A stretch of 64,000 nt of DNA, taken from positions 558,001-622,000 of the forward strand of contig NZ_CP031194.1 in assembly GCF_003344965.1 (NCBI RefSeq), given 5' to 3'. Below the pieces are notes generated by a model. That model did no database searches. It saw nothing but the letters and a program-made list of their open reading frames with translations, and was not told the DNA's origin. Below are positions 31,315 through 39,804 of this stretch, in pieces. This stretch comes from Streptomyces paludis. Lineage in GTDB: Bacteria > Actinomycetota > Actinomycetes > Streptomycetales > Streptomycetaceae. How positions within the stretch are numbered: position 1 is the first letter of the stretch; each line of letters begins with the position of its first letter. The translations under genes were made by a program, and so were the position numbers.

Positions 31315-32522
31315 ACTGCCCGGAGTGCGGCCACCGCAACACGCCGGGCGCGACGTTCTGCGCGTCCTGCTCGGCGTTCCTGGACTGGACCGACCCGGAC
31401 GCGGGCAGCGGCGCAGGGAGGGGTACGGGCACAGGTACGGATACGGGCGGCGCACCGGCCCCCACGGGCACGGTCACCGGAGCGGGCCCCGGCGTAAGTA
31501 CCGCTCCCGAACCACCGTTGCCGGCGCCGGCACCTGACGCCGGATCGAGGTCCGGTACGGACCCGGTCCCGCCCCCGGCACGGCCCACGCAACCGCCCGT
31601 ACCCCCCACGCCGCCCGCGCCTCCCGCGCCGACCAATCCCATAGGCCCCACAGGACCTGTGGGCCCCACCGGCCCCCGCCGCCCCGGCGACCGGTTGGAC
31701 GTCCCCGTGCCCGGCCCGGCCGAGGAGCCCGACGCCGGGCCGCCGGATCCGGCGGCCGTCCTCCCCCCGGCCGCAGGCGGGCCGTCCGTCCGCTGCCCCA
31801 ACTGCCGTACGGAGAACGCGCCGGAGCGTACGCTCTGCCGGCGCTGCGGGCTGCTGCTGGATCCCGGCCCGCCGCCGGACGTACCGCTCCCGTGGTGGCG
31901 GCGGATCCTGCGCCGGCGGCGGGGCGGCCGGGTGCTGCCGGTCGCCGGTACCCGCCCCAAGGGGCGGCTGTGGCGCAGGCCGCGGCTGGCCGTGCCGATC
32001 GCGCTCGCGGTGCTGGCGGGCGCGCTCTGGTTCGGGCGCCCGTATCTGCCGGAGGCGTGGGACTTCACCCGCGACAGCACCGGCACGCCCGACGAGCTGC
32101 GTCCCAGCGGTATCCGCGCGTCCAGTTCTCTGCCGGACCATCCGCCGGCCACCGCGATCGACACGTACACCAACCGCTTCTGGGTGCCGAAGGAGGCGGG
32201 GCCCGGGATCGGTGAGTTCCTGGAGGTCGACTTCGAGCGGCCGGTGCGGGTGACGCGGCTGGTGGTGTTCTCCGGGCGGTCCGCGAAGGAGGACGAGTTC
32301 CTCGCGCAGTCCCGGCCGGCCGCGCTGACCGTGACGCTGCGCTCCGAGGACGGCGGCTCCGCCGAGAAGCGGATCGCGCTCAAGGACCGTCCTGGCCAGC
32401 AGACCTTCGAGGTACGGGGCTCGGACGTCGTCCGGGTGCGGCTCGCGATAGCCGAGGTCTACGGCGCGGGTCCCGGGCGGCGGCCCGCCATCGCCGAGAT
32501 CGAGTTCTTCGGCCGGAATTGA
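31311..32522 (+). CDS. cisA: CisA-like protein: zinc ribbons, membrane helix, discoidin-like domain
   Basis: 403 residues from a GTG overlapping the previous stop. Two zinc-ribbon motifs are visible: CPECGHRNTPGATFCASC at residues 3-20 and CPNCRTENAPERTLCRRC near 162-179, separated by a long Pro-rich disordered stretch. A single membrane helix lies at about 224-241 (LAVPIALAVLAGALWF). The C-terminal ~140 residues look like a discoidin/F5-8C-type beta sandwich (FLEVDFERPVRVTRLVVFSG). Topology would put ribbons inside and the sandwich outside. It closes the structural operon. The layout matches CisA, reported in S. coelicolor as a membrane protein needed for CIS function at the membrane; identity is by architecture and position. 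Confidence 0.75.
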   Translation: MNCPECGHRNTPGATFCASCSAFLDWTDPDAGSGAGRGTGTGTDTGGAPAPTGTVTGAGPGVSTAPEPPLPAPAPDAGSRSGTDPVPPPARPTQPPVPPTPPAPPAPTNPIGPTGPVGPTGPRRPGDRLDVPVPGPAEEPDAGPPDPAAVLPPAAGGPSVRCPNCRTENAPERTLCRRCGLLLDPGPPPDVPLPWWRRILRRRRGGRVLPVAGTRPKGRLWRRPRLAVPIALAVLAGALWFGRPYLPEAWDFTRDSTGTPDELRPSGIRASSSLPDHPPATAIDTYTNRFWVPKEAGPGIGEFLEVDFERPVRVTRLVVFSGRSAKEDEFLAQSRPAALTVTLRSEDGGSAEKRIALKDRPGQQTFEVRGSDVVRVRLAIAEVYGAGPGRRPAIAEIEFFGRN

Positions 32523-32607
32523 CCGTGCGTGTCATCTTTCGGGAGTCCGTCGCCGTCGGCCGTGCGTGGCTCTTGGCCCGGGGCGCCCGCTGCCGGAGAC
32601 TGAACCG

Positions 32608-33060
32608 ATGACACAGCGTGTGGATCTCGCGACCGTGATGGACCGGCTGGCCATCGACGAGGTGGTCACCGGATACGCGGTGGCCGTGGACGACGCCGAC
32701 TGGCCCGCGTACCGGGCCCTGTTCACACCGGACGGCCGTGCCGACTACACCGCGGCGGGCGGGATCGAGGGGCCGGCCGCCGAGGTGGGTGACTGGCTGG
32801 CCGGCATCCTGCGCCCGTACCGCGTCCGGCAGCACCTGATCGTCAACCGACGGCTGCGGATCGAGGACCTCGGCGGCTATCCGGGGGACCGGGCCGAGGT
32901 GCGGGCCGAGTATCTGAGCCCGCTGCGCCATGAGTCGGGCGAGGACCTGATGTGCGGCGGCGGGTTCACGTTCGGCCTGGTGCGCGGGGACGGGGGGTGG
33001 CTGCTGCGGACGGTGGCCGCCCGGGAGAAGTGGCGGCACGCCGCACGCCACCACGGCTGA
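32608..33060 (+). CDS. SnoaL-like / nuclear transport factor 2 fold protein
   Basis: 150 residues from the ATG at 32608. The NTF2-like fold is suggested by DRLAIDEVVTGYAVAVDDAD, WPAYRALFTPDGRADYTAAG and VRQHLIVNRRLRIEDLGG. Members include small-molecule isomerases, cyclases and dehydratases; the substrate cannot be told. It lies just after the CIS operon but is separated by 85 bp and has its own start, so it is likely unrelated. Confidence 0.75.
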   Translation: MTQRVDLATVMDRLAIDEVVTGYAVAVDDADWPAYRALFTPDGRADYTAAGGIEGPAAEVGDWLAGILRPYRVRQHLIVNRRLRIEDLGGYPGDRAEVRAEYLSPLRHESGEDLMCGGGFTFGLVRGDGGWLLRTVAAREKWRHAARHHG

Positions 33061-33169
33061 CCCGCCGGTGGGGCCGCCCGGGGCCGCCCGGGGCGGCTTC
33101 GCTTCGGCGTCCGCGCGAGGGGGAAGGGAGTGCTGGACCGCCCGACGGCCAGGACGAGGAGGCTCCCGT

Positions 33170-34816
33170 ATGCGGATCCGGTGGTGGCGGGGCGCGGCGG
33201 CGGCCGGGGCGGGCGCCCTGCCCGCGCTCGCCTTTCCCGCGCCGTCCCTCTGGTGGTCGGCGTACGCGGCGCTGGTGCCCTGGATGCTGCTCGTACGGTC
33301 CGCGCCGACCGCCCGCCGGGCCGCGCTGGAGGGCTGGCTGGGCGGGCTGGGCTTCATGGCCGCCGTGCACCACTGGCTGCTGCCGAGTCTGCATGTCTTC
33401 CTCGTGGTGCTGGCCGCGCTGCTCGGGCTGCTCTGGGCGCCCTGGGGAGTGCTGGTGCGGTACGCGCTGGGCGGTACGCCGTCGGTCAGGCGGGCCGGTG
33501 CGGCGGTGGCGGTGGTGCCGTCGGGGTGGCTGATGGTCGAGCTGGCCAGGTCCTGGGAGGGGCTCGGCGGGCCCTGGGGGCTGCTCGGCGCCGGCCAGTG
33601 GGAGGTGTCCCCGGCGCTGCGGCTCGCTTCGGTGGGCGGGGTGTGGCTGGTGAGTCTGCTGGTGGTCGCGGTGAACACGGCGCTGGTGGTGGCGATCGCG
33701 GTGGCCGGGGCGAGGAGGGTGGGGGCTGGGGCACTGGTGCTGTGCGCGGTGGTGGTGGGTTCGGTGGAGGTGTGGCTTCCGCGCCCGTCGGGTCTTCCGG
33801 AGCCGTCGAGTACGGGATCGGGCACGGCGGGATCGGGCAGCGCGTCGGCGTCCGCCCCGGTCCGGATCGCGGTCGTACAGCCGGGGGTGGTGGCGCCCGG
33901 GGTGGTCGACGGTGCCGATTCCGTCGAGCGCCGGTTCGCCCGGGGTGAGGCGCTGACGCGCACGCTGGCCGGTCAGGATCTCGCTCTGGTGGTGTGGGGC
34001 GAGAGCAGTGTGGGCGCCGATCTGGCCACGCGGCCGGATCTGGCGGCGCGGCTGGCGGTGCTGTCCCGGCGGGTCGGTGCCCCGCTGCTGGTCAATGTGG
34101 ACGCGCGCAGTACGGACGCGGCGGGCCGTACGGGGGTCTTCAAGCGTGCGGCGCTGGTGGGTCCGGCCGGGCCGACGGGCGATACGTACGACAAAATGCG
34201 GCTGGTGCCGTTCGGTGAGTACGTACCGGCGCGGTCGGCGCTCGGCTGGGTGACGTCGGTGGGCCGGGCGGCGGGCGAGGACCGGGTGCGGGGCACCGGG
34301 CAGGTGGTGATGGTACTGCCGGGCGAGGGCCGGGGCGGGCCCCGGGTGGGGCCGCTGATCTGTTTCGAGACGGCGTTCCCCGATATGAGCAGACGGCTGG
34401 TGCGGGAGGGGGCCCAGGTGCTGGTGGGGCAGTCCTCGACGTCGTCGTTCCAGGGGAGTTGGGCGCCGGAGCAGCATGCCTCGCTGGCGGCGCTGCGGGC
34501 GGCGGAGACCGGCCGGCCGATGGTGCACGCGACACTGACCGGGGTCAGCGCGGTGTTCGGCCCGGACGGGGAGCGGGTGGGCGGGGCGATCGGTACGGAC
34601 CGTTCGGCCGCGGCGGTGTTCGACGTCCCGCCGGGCGGCGGGACGACCGCGTACGTACGGTTCGGCGACTGGGCGGTGTACGGCGCGCTGGCCGTGCTGG
34701 CGGTGCTCGGCGCGGTGGAGGGCCGGCGGGCGCTCAGAGCCTGTCGGGTGACCTTCGATCGGATAGCGGACGCGGTCTGGCGCGTGCGATTCCAAGGCGC
34801 CGGAAAGTCCTCGTAG
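33170..34816 (+). CDS. lnt: Apolipoprotein N-acyltransferase
   Basis: 548 residues from the ATG at 33170 (GGAGG upstream); earlier in-frame starts lack support. About six membrane helices precede a nitrilase-like domain. The catalytic triad is recognisable: Glu in VVWGESSVGAD, Lys in KMRLVPFGEYVPARS, and Cys in LICFETAFPDMS. The downstream conserved run STSSFQGSWAPEQHASLAAL supports the family. The enzyme adds the third acyl chain to membrane lipoproteins. The last ~30 codons overlap an 18-bp repeat whose complement lies at 34883-34900. Confidence 0.9.
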   Translation: MRIRWWRGAAAAGAGALPALAFPAPSLWWSAYAALVPWMLLVRSAPTARRAALEGWLGGLGFMAAVHHWLLPSLHVFLVVLAALLGLLWAPWGVLVRYALGGTPSVRRAGAAVAVVPSGWLMVELARSWEGLGGPWGLLGAGQWEVSPALRLASVGGVWLVSLLVVAVNTALVVAIAVAGARRVGAGALVLCAVVVGSVEVWLPRPSGLPEPSSTGSGTAGSGSASASAPVRIAVVQPGVVAPGVVDGADSVERRFARGEALTRTLAGQDLALVVWGESSVGADLATRPDLAARLAVLSRRVGAPLLVNVDARSTDAAGRTGVFKRAALVGPAGPTGDTYDKMRLVPFGEYVPARSALGWVTSVGRAAGEDRVRGTGQVVMVLPGEGRGGPRVGPLICFETAFPDMSRRLVREGAQVLVGQSSTSSFQGSWAPEQHASLAALRAAETGRPMVHATLTGVSAVFGPDGERVGGAIGTDRSAAAVFDVPPGGGTTAYVRFGDWAVYGALAVLAVLGAVEGRRALRACRVTFDRIADAVWRVRFQGAGKSS

Positions 34817-34900
34817 CGGAGCTACTAGGGCATTTCGGCAACGCGGGAAGCGTGCGTGTCAGGGCGTGGCCGCCCGGTCAGAGGTCACCCGACAGGCTCT
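34736..34900. repeat. 18-bp inverted repeat spanning two convergent gene ends
   Basis: 34736-34753 (AGAGCCTGTCGGGTGACC) is the exact complement of 34883-34900. The left copy is within the lnt 3' end; the right copy touches the stop of the oxidoreductase gene. The arms are ~130 bp apart, with no transposase between. It may be a MITE-like trace or a long-range terminator. Confidence 0.7.
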
Positions 34901-35808
34901 CAGACAGCGGCCTGGTCCTGGGCCGCTCGTACCACCCGCTCGCACAGTTCGTGCGTCCGCAGGGCGTCGCGCGCGCTGAGGTGCTTGCCGGCCCGTACGG
35001 CGTCGAGGAAGGCCAGGACGCACTGCTCGACGCCGCGCTGGCGGGACACGGAGACCCAGTCGCCGCGCCGCCGGACGCTGGGCTGGCCCTTGTGGTCGAT
35101 GATCGTGGCGAGGTTGTGGACGGCGCGTTTGGTGTCCTGGCCGGAGACTTCGAGGATCTCCTCGGCCGATCCGCTCATCCGGTTCATCGTGCCGATGGCG
35201 GTGAAGCCGTCGCCGGAGAGTTGCAGGACGATGTGGTGCAGCAGGCCGTCCCGGATCCGGGCCCGTACGTCGGTGTGCTCGACGGGGCCCGGAAGCAGGA
35301 AGCGCAGGGTGTCGACGACATGGATGAAGTCGTCCAGCACGAGGGTGCGCGGGTCCTCGGGCAGGCCGACCCGGTTCTTCTGCATGAGGATCAGATCGCG
35401 CGGATGCTCCAGGCACTGGGCGTAGCCGGGCGCGTGGCGGCGGTTGAAGCCGACGGCGAGGCTGACACGGCCCTCGTCGGCGAGGCGGACGACGCGCTCG
35501 GAGTCGGCGTACTCGTAGGAGATCGGCTTGTCGACGTACGTCGGCACGCCTGCCGCGATGAGCTGGCAGACGATGTCGACGTGCGCGGCGGTCGGCGCGT
35601 GGACGAACGCGGCGTCCAGCTCCTCGAAGAGCAGTGATTCGAGGTCGGTGTGGCAGCGCTCGGCGGGGATGCGGTAGGTCTCCGCGATCCGGGTGAGGGT
35701 GGCGGGGGTGCGGGTCTGGAGGTGCAGTTCGATCTCGGGCCGTGTGGCGAGCACCGGCAGATATGCCTTGCGCGCGATGTCACCGAGACCGATGCAGCCG
35801 ACCTTCAC
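34900..35808 (-). CDS. Gfo/Idh/MocA-family oxidoreductase
   Basis: 302 residues from a GTG at 35808 (AGGGAGG upstream). The NAD(P)-binding start is KVGCIGLGDIARKAYLPVLA; the family's EKP-like motif is YVDKPISYEYADSERVV. The C-terminal part is the beta-sheet substrate domain. Family members oxidise or reduce sugars, inositols or related compounds; the substrate is not evident. Convergent with lnt. Confidence 0.85.
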   Translation of the reverse strand: MKVGCIGLGDIARKAYLPVLATRPEIELHLQTRTPATLTRIAETYRIPAERCHTDLESLLFEELDAAFVHAPTAAHVDIVCQLIAAGVPTYVDKPISYEYADSERVVRLADEGRVSLAVGFNRRHAPGYAQCLEHPRDLILMQKNRVGLPEDPRTLVLDDFIHVVDTLRFLLPGPVEHTDVRARIRDGLLHHIVLQLSGDGFTAIGTMNRMSGSAEEILEVSGQDTKRAVHNLATIIDHKGQPSVRRRGDWVSVSRQRGVEQCVLAFLDAVRAGKHLSARDALRTHELCERVVRAAQDQAAV

Positions 35809-35861
35809 GTGTGCCTCCCTGACCTGTCATGAGTCTGTTCGGTCCGCGATCACCGTGTCCG

Positions 35862-37097
35862 TCATGATGTCCGGCCAGATGTCCGTCCCGGTGTCCGGGA
35901 AGCATACGGGTGGCCGGGCGGGCGCCAGTCGGCGATCCCCTCCATCGTGCGCAGGACGAGTCCGGGGCCGAACCGGGAGGCGGCGGCCATCAGGTTGTCG
36001 CGTACGGCGACGGCCGCGGGGGCGGAGAAGGACGCGAGCCGTCCGGCGCTCGCCGCCCGGCGGACGACCATGGTGGTGCGGGGCAGCCGGTCGGCGGAGT
36101 ACGCGGCGAGGACCGCCGGGTCGAAGGGGTCCGTACCGCTGCCGGCGTGGTGGGCGAGGACGACGGCGTCCTCGATGGACTGGTTGCCGCCCTGGGCGAG
36201 GGTGGGCTGCATGGCGTGTGCCGCGTCACCGAGGAGGGCGGTCCTGCCGCGGTGGAAGGCGGGCAGCGGCTCGTTCATCTCGTACACGTCATGGCGCAGG
36301 ACCTGGCCGGCCTCCGCCGCCTCGATGACGCGGGGTACGGGGTCGTGCCAGTCCCCGAAGAGCCGCCGCAGCTCGGCCTGTTCACTGTCGGGGGCGTGCG
36401 CGCCCGCGGGGGCCGCGGCGGCGGCGTACGCGTAGACGCGGCCGTCCTTGAGCGGCTGGGTGCCCCAGAGCCGGCCCCGGCCCCAGGTCTCGTGCGGCGC
36501 GAAGTCCGGTCCGGCGGGGACGATCACGCGCCAGGTGGTGTAGCCGGCGTAGCGGGGGCCGGGGTGGCCGGGGAAGAGCTGGGCGCGCGCGGCGGAGTGG
36601 ATGCCGTCACCGGCCACGACGAGATCGGCGGCCAGCTCGCCGTCGTCCGTACGGACCACGGCGGTACGGGCGGGCGCCCCGGCCGTGCCCACGGCGCCGC
36701 CCGGGTCCTCGATCCGGGCGGCGGCGCCGGTACGGACCGCTCCCGCCGGGAGGGCGGCGGTGAGGAGGTCGACGAGGGTGGCGCGGTGGACCAGGACGAG
36801 CGGTCCGCCGAAGCGGGCGGCGGCGGCCTCGCCGCTCAGCCGGTTGAGCCAGCGGCCCCGGGGGGTACGGAGCCCGCCGTCGCCCTGCCAGGCGGCGAGG
36901 GCGCGGACACGGTCGCCGAGGCCGAGGGTGTCGAGGGCGCGCTGGGAGTTGGGGGCGAGGCCGAGGCCGGCGCCGACGGGGGCGGTGGAGGAGGCGCGTT
37001 CGAGGACGGTGACGGCCCAGCCGCGCTGGTGCAGGGCCACGGCGGCGGTGAGTCCGCCGATGCCGCCACCGATGACGACGGCGCGGGACTGTTGCAT
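35862..37097 (-). CDS. FAD-dependent monooxygenase (salicylate hydroxylase-like)
   Basis: 411 residues from the ATG at 37097. The dinucleotide-binding start is AVVIGGGIGGLTAAVALHQR, the DG motif VVAGDGIHSAAR, and the FAD-ribose motif LLGDAAHAMQPTLAQGGNQS. These define class A flavoprotein monooxygenases, which hydroxylate aromatic compounds using NAD(P)H. It is divergent from a TetR gene with two matching palindromes between, so it is the probable target of that repressor. Confidence 0.87.
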   Translation of the reverse strand: MQQSRAVVIGGGIGGLTAAVALHQRGWAVTVLERASSTAPVGAGLGLAPNSQRALDTLGLGDRVRALAAWQGDGGLRTPRGRWLNRLSGEAAAARFGGPLVLVHRATLVDLLTAALPAGAVRTGAAARIEDPGGAVGTAGAPARTAVVRTDDGELAADLVVAGDGIHSAARAQLFPGHPGPRYAGYTTWRVIVPAGPDFAPHETWGRGRLWGTQPLKDGRVYAYAAAAAPAGAHAPDSEQAELRRLFGDWHDPVPRVIEAAEAGQVLRHDVYEMNEPLPAFHRGRTALLGDAAHAMQPTLAQGGNQSIEDAVVLAHHAGSGTDPFDPAVLAAYSADRLPRTTMVVRRAASAGRLASFSAPAAVAVRDNLMAAASRFGPGLVLRTMEGIADWRPPGHPYASRTPGRTSGRTS

Positions 37098-37146
37098 GAC
37101 TTCTCCCTCTCACAACACACGACACGACACGCAAACTCGCGCGGAA

Positions 37147-37190
37147 ACTACAGGTGTAGTGACCTGTCTCCACCGTACTACAGCCGTAGT
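37147..37190. promoter_or_regulatory. Two TetR-type operators
   Basis: Two related palindromes 30 bp apart: ACTACAGGTGTAGT at 37147-37160 and ACTACAGCCGTAGT at 37177-37190. They lie between the divergent monooxygenase and TetR genes, at the distance expected for promoter overlap. They most likely bind the TetR protein encoded at 37211 and control both genes. Confidence 0.75.
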
Positions 37191-37210
37191 GGACGGGATA
37201 GATTGGGGCC

Positions 37211-37924
37211 ATGGCACCTCGCACCACCAGCACCGCTCCCGCGTCCACCGCTTCCGCGTCCACCACTCCGGCGTCCACCGCTCCCGCGTCGCCCTCCGCG
37301 CGCCCCTCGGGCGTCTCCCGGGCCGAGCTGATCGCCGACACCGCCCTCACCCTGCTCACCGAGCGCGGTATGCGCGGGCTGACCCATCGCGCGGTGGACG
37401 AACGGGCCGGGCTGCCGCAGGGCTCGACGTCCAACCACGCGCGCACCCGGCAGGCGCTGCTCGAAGCGGCGGTACGGCGACAGGCGGAGCGCGAGGCGCG
37501 GGTGCTCACCCCGGTGGGGACGGCCCTCACCGGCGACGGCCGCACGGCGCCGGCCGACGCCCTGGCGCTCGCGCTGCACCGCTATCTGACCGCCCACCCC
37601 GAGCTGCTCGTCGCCCGGTACGAACTGGCGCTGGAGGCCACCCGGCGTCCGGAGCTGCGGGCGTTCTACGACGCGACGGGCCGCCAGTTCCGCGACCCGC
37701 TGGTCGCGATGATGCGGGCGGCCGGTTCCACCGAGCCCGAGCGGCACGCGCACTCGCTGGTGGCCTGGTGCGACGGGCTGCTGTTCTCCTGCGCGGCGGG
37801 CTCGTACCACAGCGCCGTACCGTCGCTGGACGATCTGCGCCGGGGCTTCACCGAGCTGCTGCGCGGCATGCTCGGCGACGGCGCGGCGGAGCGCGGCGCC
37901 GAGGAGCGCGGCGCGGGCGGATAA
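37211..37924 (+). CDS. TetR-family regulator
   Basis: 237 residues. A Ser/Thr/Ala-rich N-terminal extension of ~35 residues precedes the helix-turn-helix (LIADTALTLLTERGMRGLTH, RAVDERAGLPQGSTSNHART). The rest is helical ligand-binding domain. The start could also lie later, after the low-complexity part. It is divergent from the FAD monooxygenase, with two 14-bp palindromes between, the classic repressor/target layout. Confidence 0.87.
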   Translation: MAPRTTSTAPASTASASTTPASTAPASPSARPSGVSRAELIADTALTLLTERGMRGLTHRAVDERAGLPQGSTSNHARTRQALLEAAVRRQAEREARVLTPVGTALTGDGRTAPADALALALHRYLTAHPELLVARYELALEATRRPELRAFYDATGRQFRDPLVAMMRAAGSTEPERHAHSLVAWCDGLLFSCAAGSYHSAVPSLDDLRRGFTELLRGMLGDGAAERGAEERGAGG

Positions 37925-37965
37925 TCCCTGGCCGGGGCGGCCTCGCGCACGTGAGGATGGCGGCC

Positions 37966-38484
37966 ATGAACACACCTGAGCGCATCGATCCCTCCACCGT
38001 CGCGGGCGAACGCGAGATGCTGGAGAGCTGGCTGGAGTACCACCGCGAGACCCTCGCCCTGAAGTGCGCGGGGCTGACGGAGAAACAGCTCAGGGAAGCG
38101 TCCGTGCCGCCCTCCGGGCTGACCCTGATCGGCCTCGTCCGGCACATGGCCGAGGTGGAGCGCGCCTGGTTCCGCAGAACCCTGGCCGCCGAGGAGGCCG
38201 GCCCGATCTATTACACGGACGACGACAGGGACGGCGACTTCCACCCCGGCGAGGGCGACACCTGGGACGAGGCGCACACCACCTGGCGGGCGGAGATCGC
38301 CCGCGCCCGCGCACTCGCCTCGGGACACTCGCTGGACGACCCGGGCGCCGGCCGGCGCGACCGGGCCACGGGCCATCCGTACAGCCTGCGCTGGATCTAC
38401 CTCCACATGATCGAGGAGTACGCCCGGCACAACGGCCACGCCGATCTGATCCGCGAGCGCCTCGACGGCGTGACGGGCGAATAG
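37966..38484 (+). CDS. DinB/DUF664 family protein (mycothiol-dependent type)
   Basis: 172 residues from the ATG at 37966 (37957 also possible). The DinB four-helix features are present: ESWLEYHRETLALKCAGLTE, LIGLVRHMAEVERAWFRR, and IYLHMIEEYARHNGHADLIR. The conserved His residues fit a metal site (H near 60, HxxxH at the end). Relatives transfer or use mycothiol in thiol chemistry; the substrate is unknown. Confidence 0.82.
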   Translation: MNTPERIDPSTVAGEREMLESWLEYHRETLALKCAGLTEKQLREASVPPSGLTLIGLVRHMAEVERAWFRRTLAAEEAGPIYYTDDDRDGDFHPGEGDTWDEAHTTWRAEIARARALASGHSLDDPGAGRRDRATGHPYSLRWIYLHMIEEYARHNGHADLIRERLDGVTGE

Positions 38485-38643
38485 CGGCAGAGGCAGCCGC
38501 CCGCCGCGCCCGTTGCCGTGCGGGTCGGTGCGGTCGGCAGCGGGGTCGCGCGGTCAGCGGGGTGGTGGCCGGTATCACCCATCCGGGCCAAATCCGCGCC
38601 TTTCCCCTCCCCTACGGCCGCCGCGACCAGCAGAGTTGCCCAG

Positions 38644-39222
38644 GTGCACAGAACAAGAAGCGCGGCGATGGTCCTGGTCGGGATGGCGGTCACGGCCGTC
38701 TCCGGTTGTGTGGCCGTCGAGCCGCTGTCCACAGCGGGGCCCACGCCCTGGACGGAGACATCCAGCGAGGGCCCCGGCCCGGGATCCGCCCCCACGGCCG
38801 CCGGTGAGGTAACGCCACCGATCGCCCAGGCGCCGGGCAGGGAGGCGCTGGAGGCGGTCGCTCCCGCACCGGCCCCGCCCGGCGCCCCGCCCGGAGCGCG
38901 GGCTCCGGCGTCCGCCCCGCGCGACTCCGGCGCGGCTCCCCCGGCATCGGCCGGGCGACCGGTCCCCGGCGCGCCGGGGACCGCCGGGCACCCGCCGCGC
39001 GAGCGGCCCGCCCCCCGATGGCCCACGGCGCTCCCGCCACTGCCGACCGGCGCCGGATCAGGAGCCGGTCCGGGCGCCGGATCCGTACCGGGCGCGGCCG
39101 ATCTCTGCGGCCTCGGCGAGACGTTGGGAGGCTGGCCGGCGGACAGCCCCCAGGCGCAGGCCTGCCGCACCGCCCAAGCCTCCGGCCCCGGCTCCGGTCA
39201 GGGCCAGGGCTCCGGTCATTGA
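38644..39222 (+). CDS. Pro/Ala/Gly-rich probable lipoprotein
   Basis: 192 residues from a GTG at 38644, chosen because it places an export signal at the start: VHRTRSAAMVLVGMAVTAVS followed by GCVAVEP, with lipobox VSGC. The rest is low-complexity Pro/Ala/Gly/Ser, with a short conserved-looking end (DLCGLGETLGGWPADSPQA). It would be anchored outside the membrane. Function unknown. Its stop overlaps that of the convergent gene by 7 bases. Confidence 0.6.
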   Translation: MHRTRSAAMVLVGMAVTAVSGCVAVEPLSTAGPTPWTETSSEGPGPGSAPTAAGEVTPPIAQAPGREALEAVAPAPAPPGAPPGARAPASAPRDSGAAPPASAGRPVPGAPGTAGHPPRERPAPRWPTALPPLPTGAGSGAGPGAGSVPGAADLCGLGETLGGWPADSPQAQACRTAQASGPGSGQGQGSGH

Positions 39223-39731
39223 CCGCGCGACCGCAGGCTCCGCTCCAGCCGGTCGATACCCGCCCAGACCCCTTGTCCGTACCCCCCGTCCCCCAGCGCG
39301 TCCGCCGCCGCCCGCGCCCGGTCCAGATGGAGCCGTGCCGCCTCGGGCCGCTGGAGCTTCAGATAGTCCGCGGCGAGGTTGAGATGGAGCGCCGGGTAGA
39401 AGGCGCGCACCGCCGACGCGGCCGACGTTTCCCCCTGCGCGCCGTCGGTGTCCCGCCCGTACCCACCCCTGCCGCCCTCCCCGTGTCCATATCCGTCGGC
39501 CGCGGTCAGCGCCCGCAGATCCCAGGCCAGTTCGTCCCCCGGGTCGTCCTGGGTGTCCGCCATGTAGTGCGCGAGTGTGCAGCGGTGGAGCGTGTCCCCC
39601 GTCTCGCCGATCTCCGTCCAGAGCGCGCCGAAGCGGTTGCGCGCCTCCTCGCGATCACCGGCGTGGAGGAGCATGACCGCCTGCCCGATCCGGGTCATGA
39701 CGGCGTCCTCCGACGTCTGCTGCCGCTCCAT
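39216..39731 (-). CDS. TPR-like helical protein
   Basis: 171 residues from an ATG at 39731, with GGAGG 8 bases upstream; the longer frame would need a TTG start at 39770 and is less likely. Paired helices suggest tetratricopeptide-like repeats (AVMLLHAGDREEARNRFGAL, LNLAADYLKLQRPEAARLHL), broken by a Gly-rich loop. Soluble, probably a protein-binding module; partner unknown. Confidence 0.7.
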   Translation of the reverse strand: MERQQTSEDAVMTRIGQAVMLLHAGDREEARNRFGALWTEIGETGDTLHRCTLAHYMADTQDDPGDELAWDLRALTAADGYGHGEGGRGGYGRDTDGAQGETSAASAVRAFYPALHLNLAADYLKLQRPEAARLHLDRARAAADALGDGGYGQGVWAGIDRLERSLRSRGQ

Positions 39732-39804
39732 CACTGCCGCCTCCGCTTGCCCGTCCAGTAAATCCGACAAACAAGACGCTAACCGCAGCGGCGGACAATC
39801 CCCC

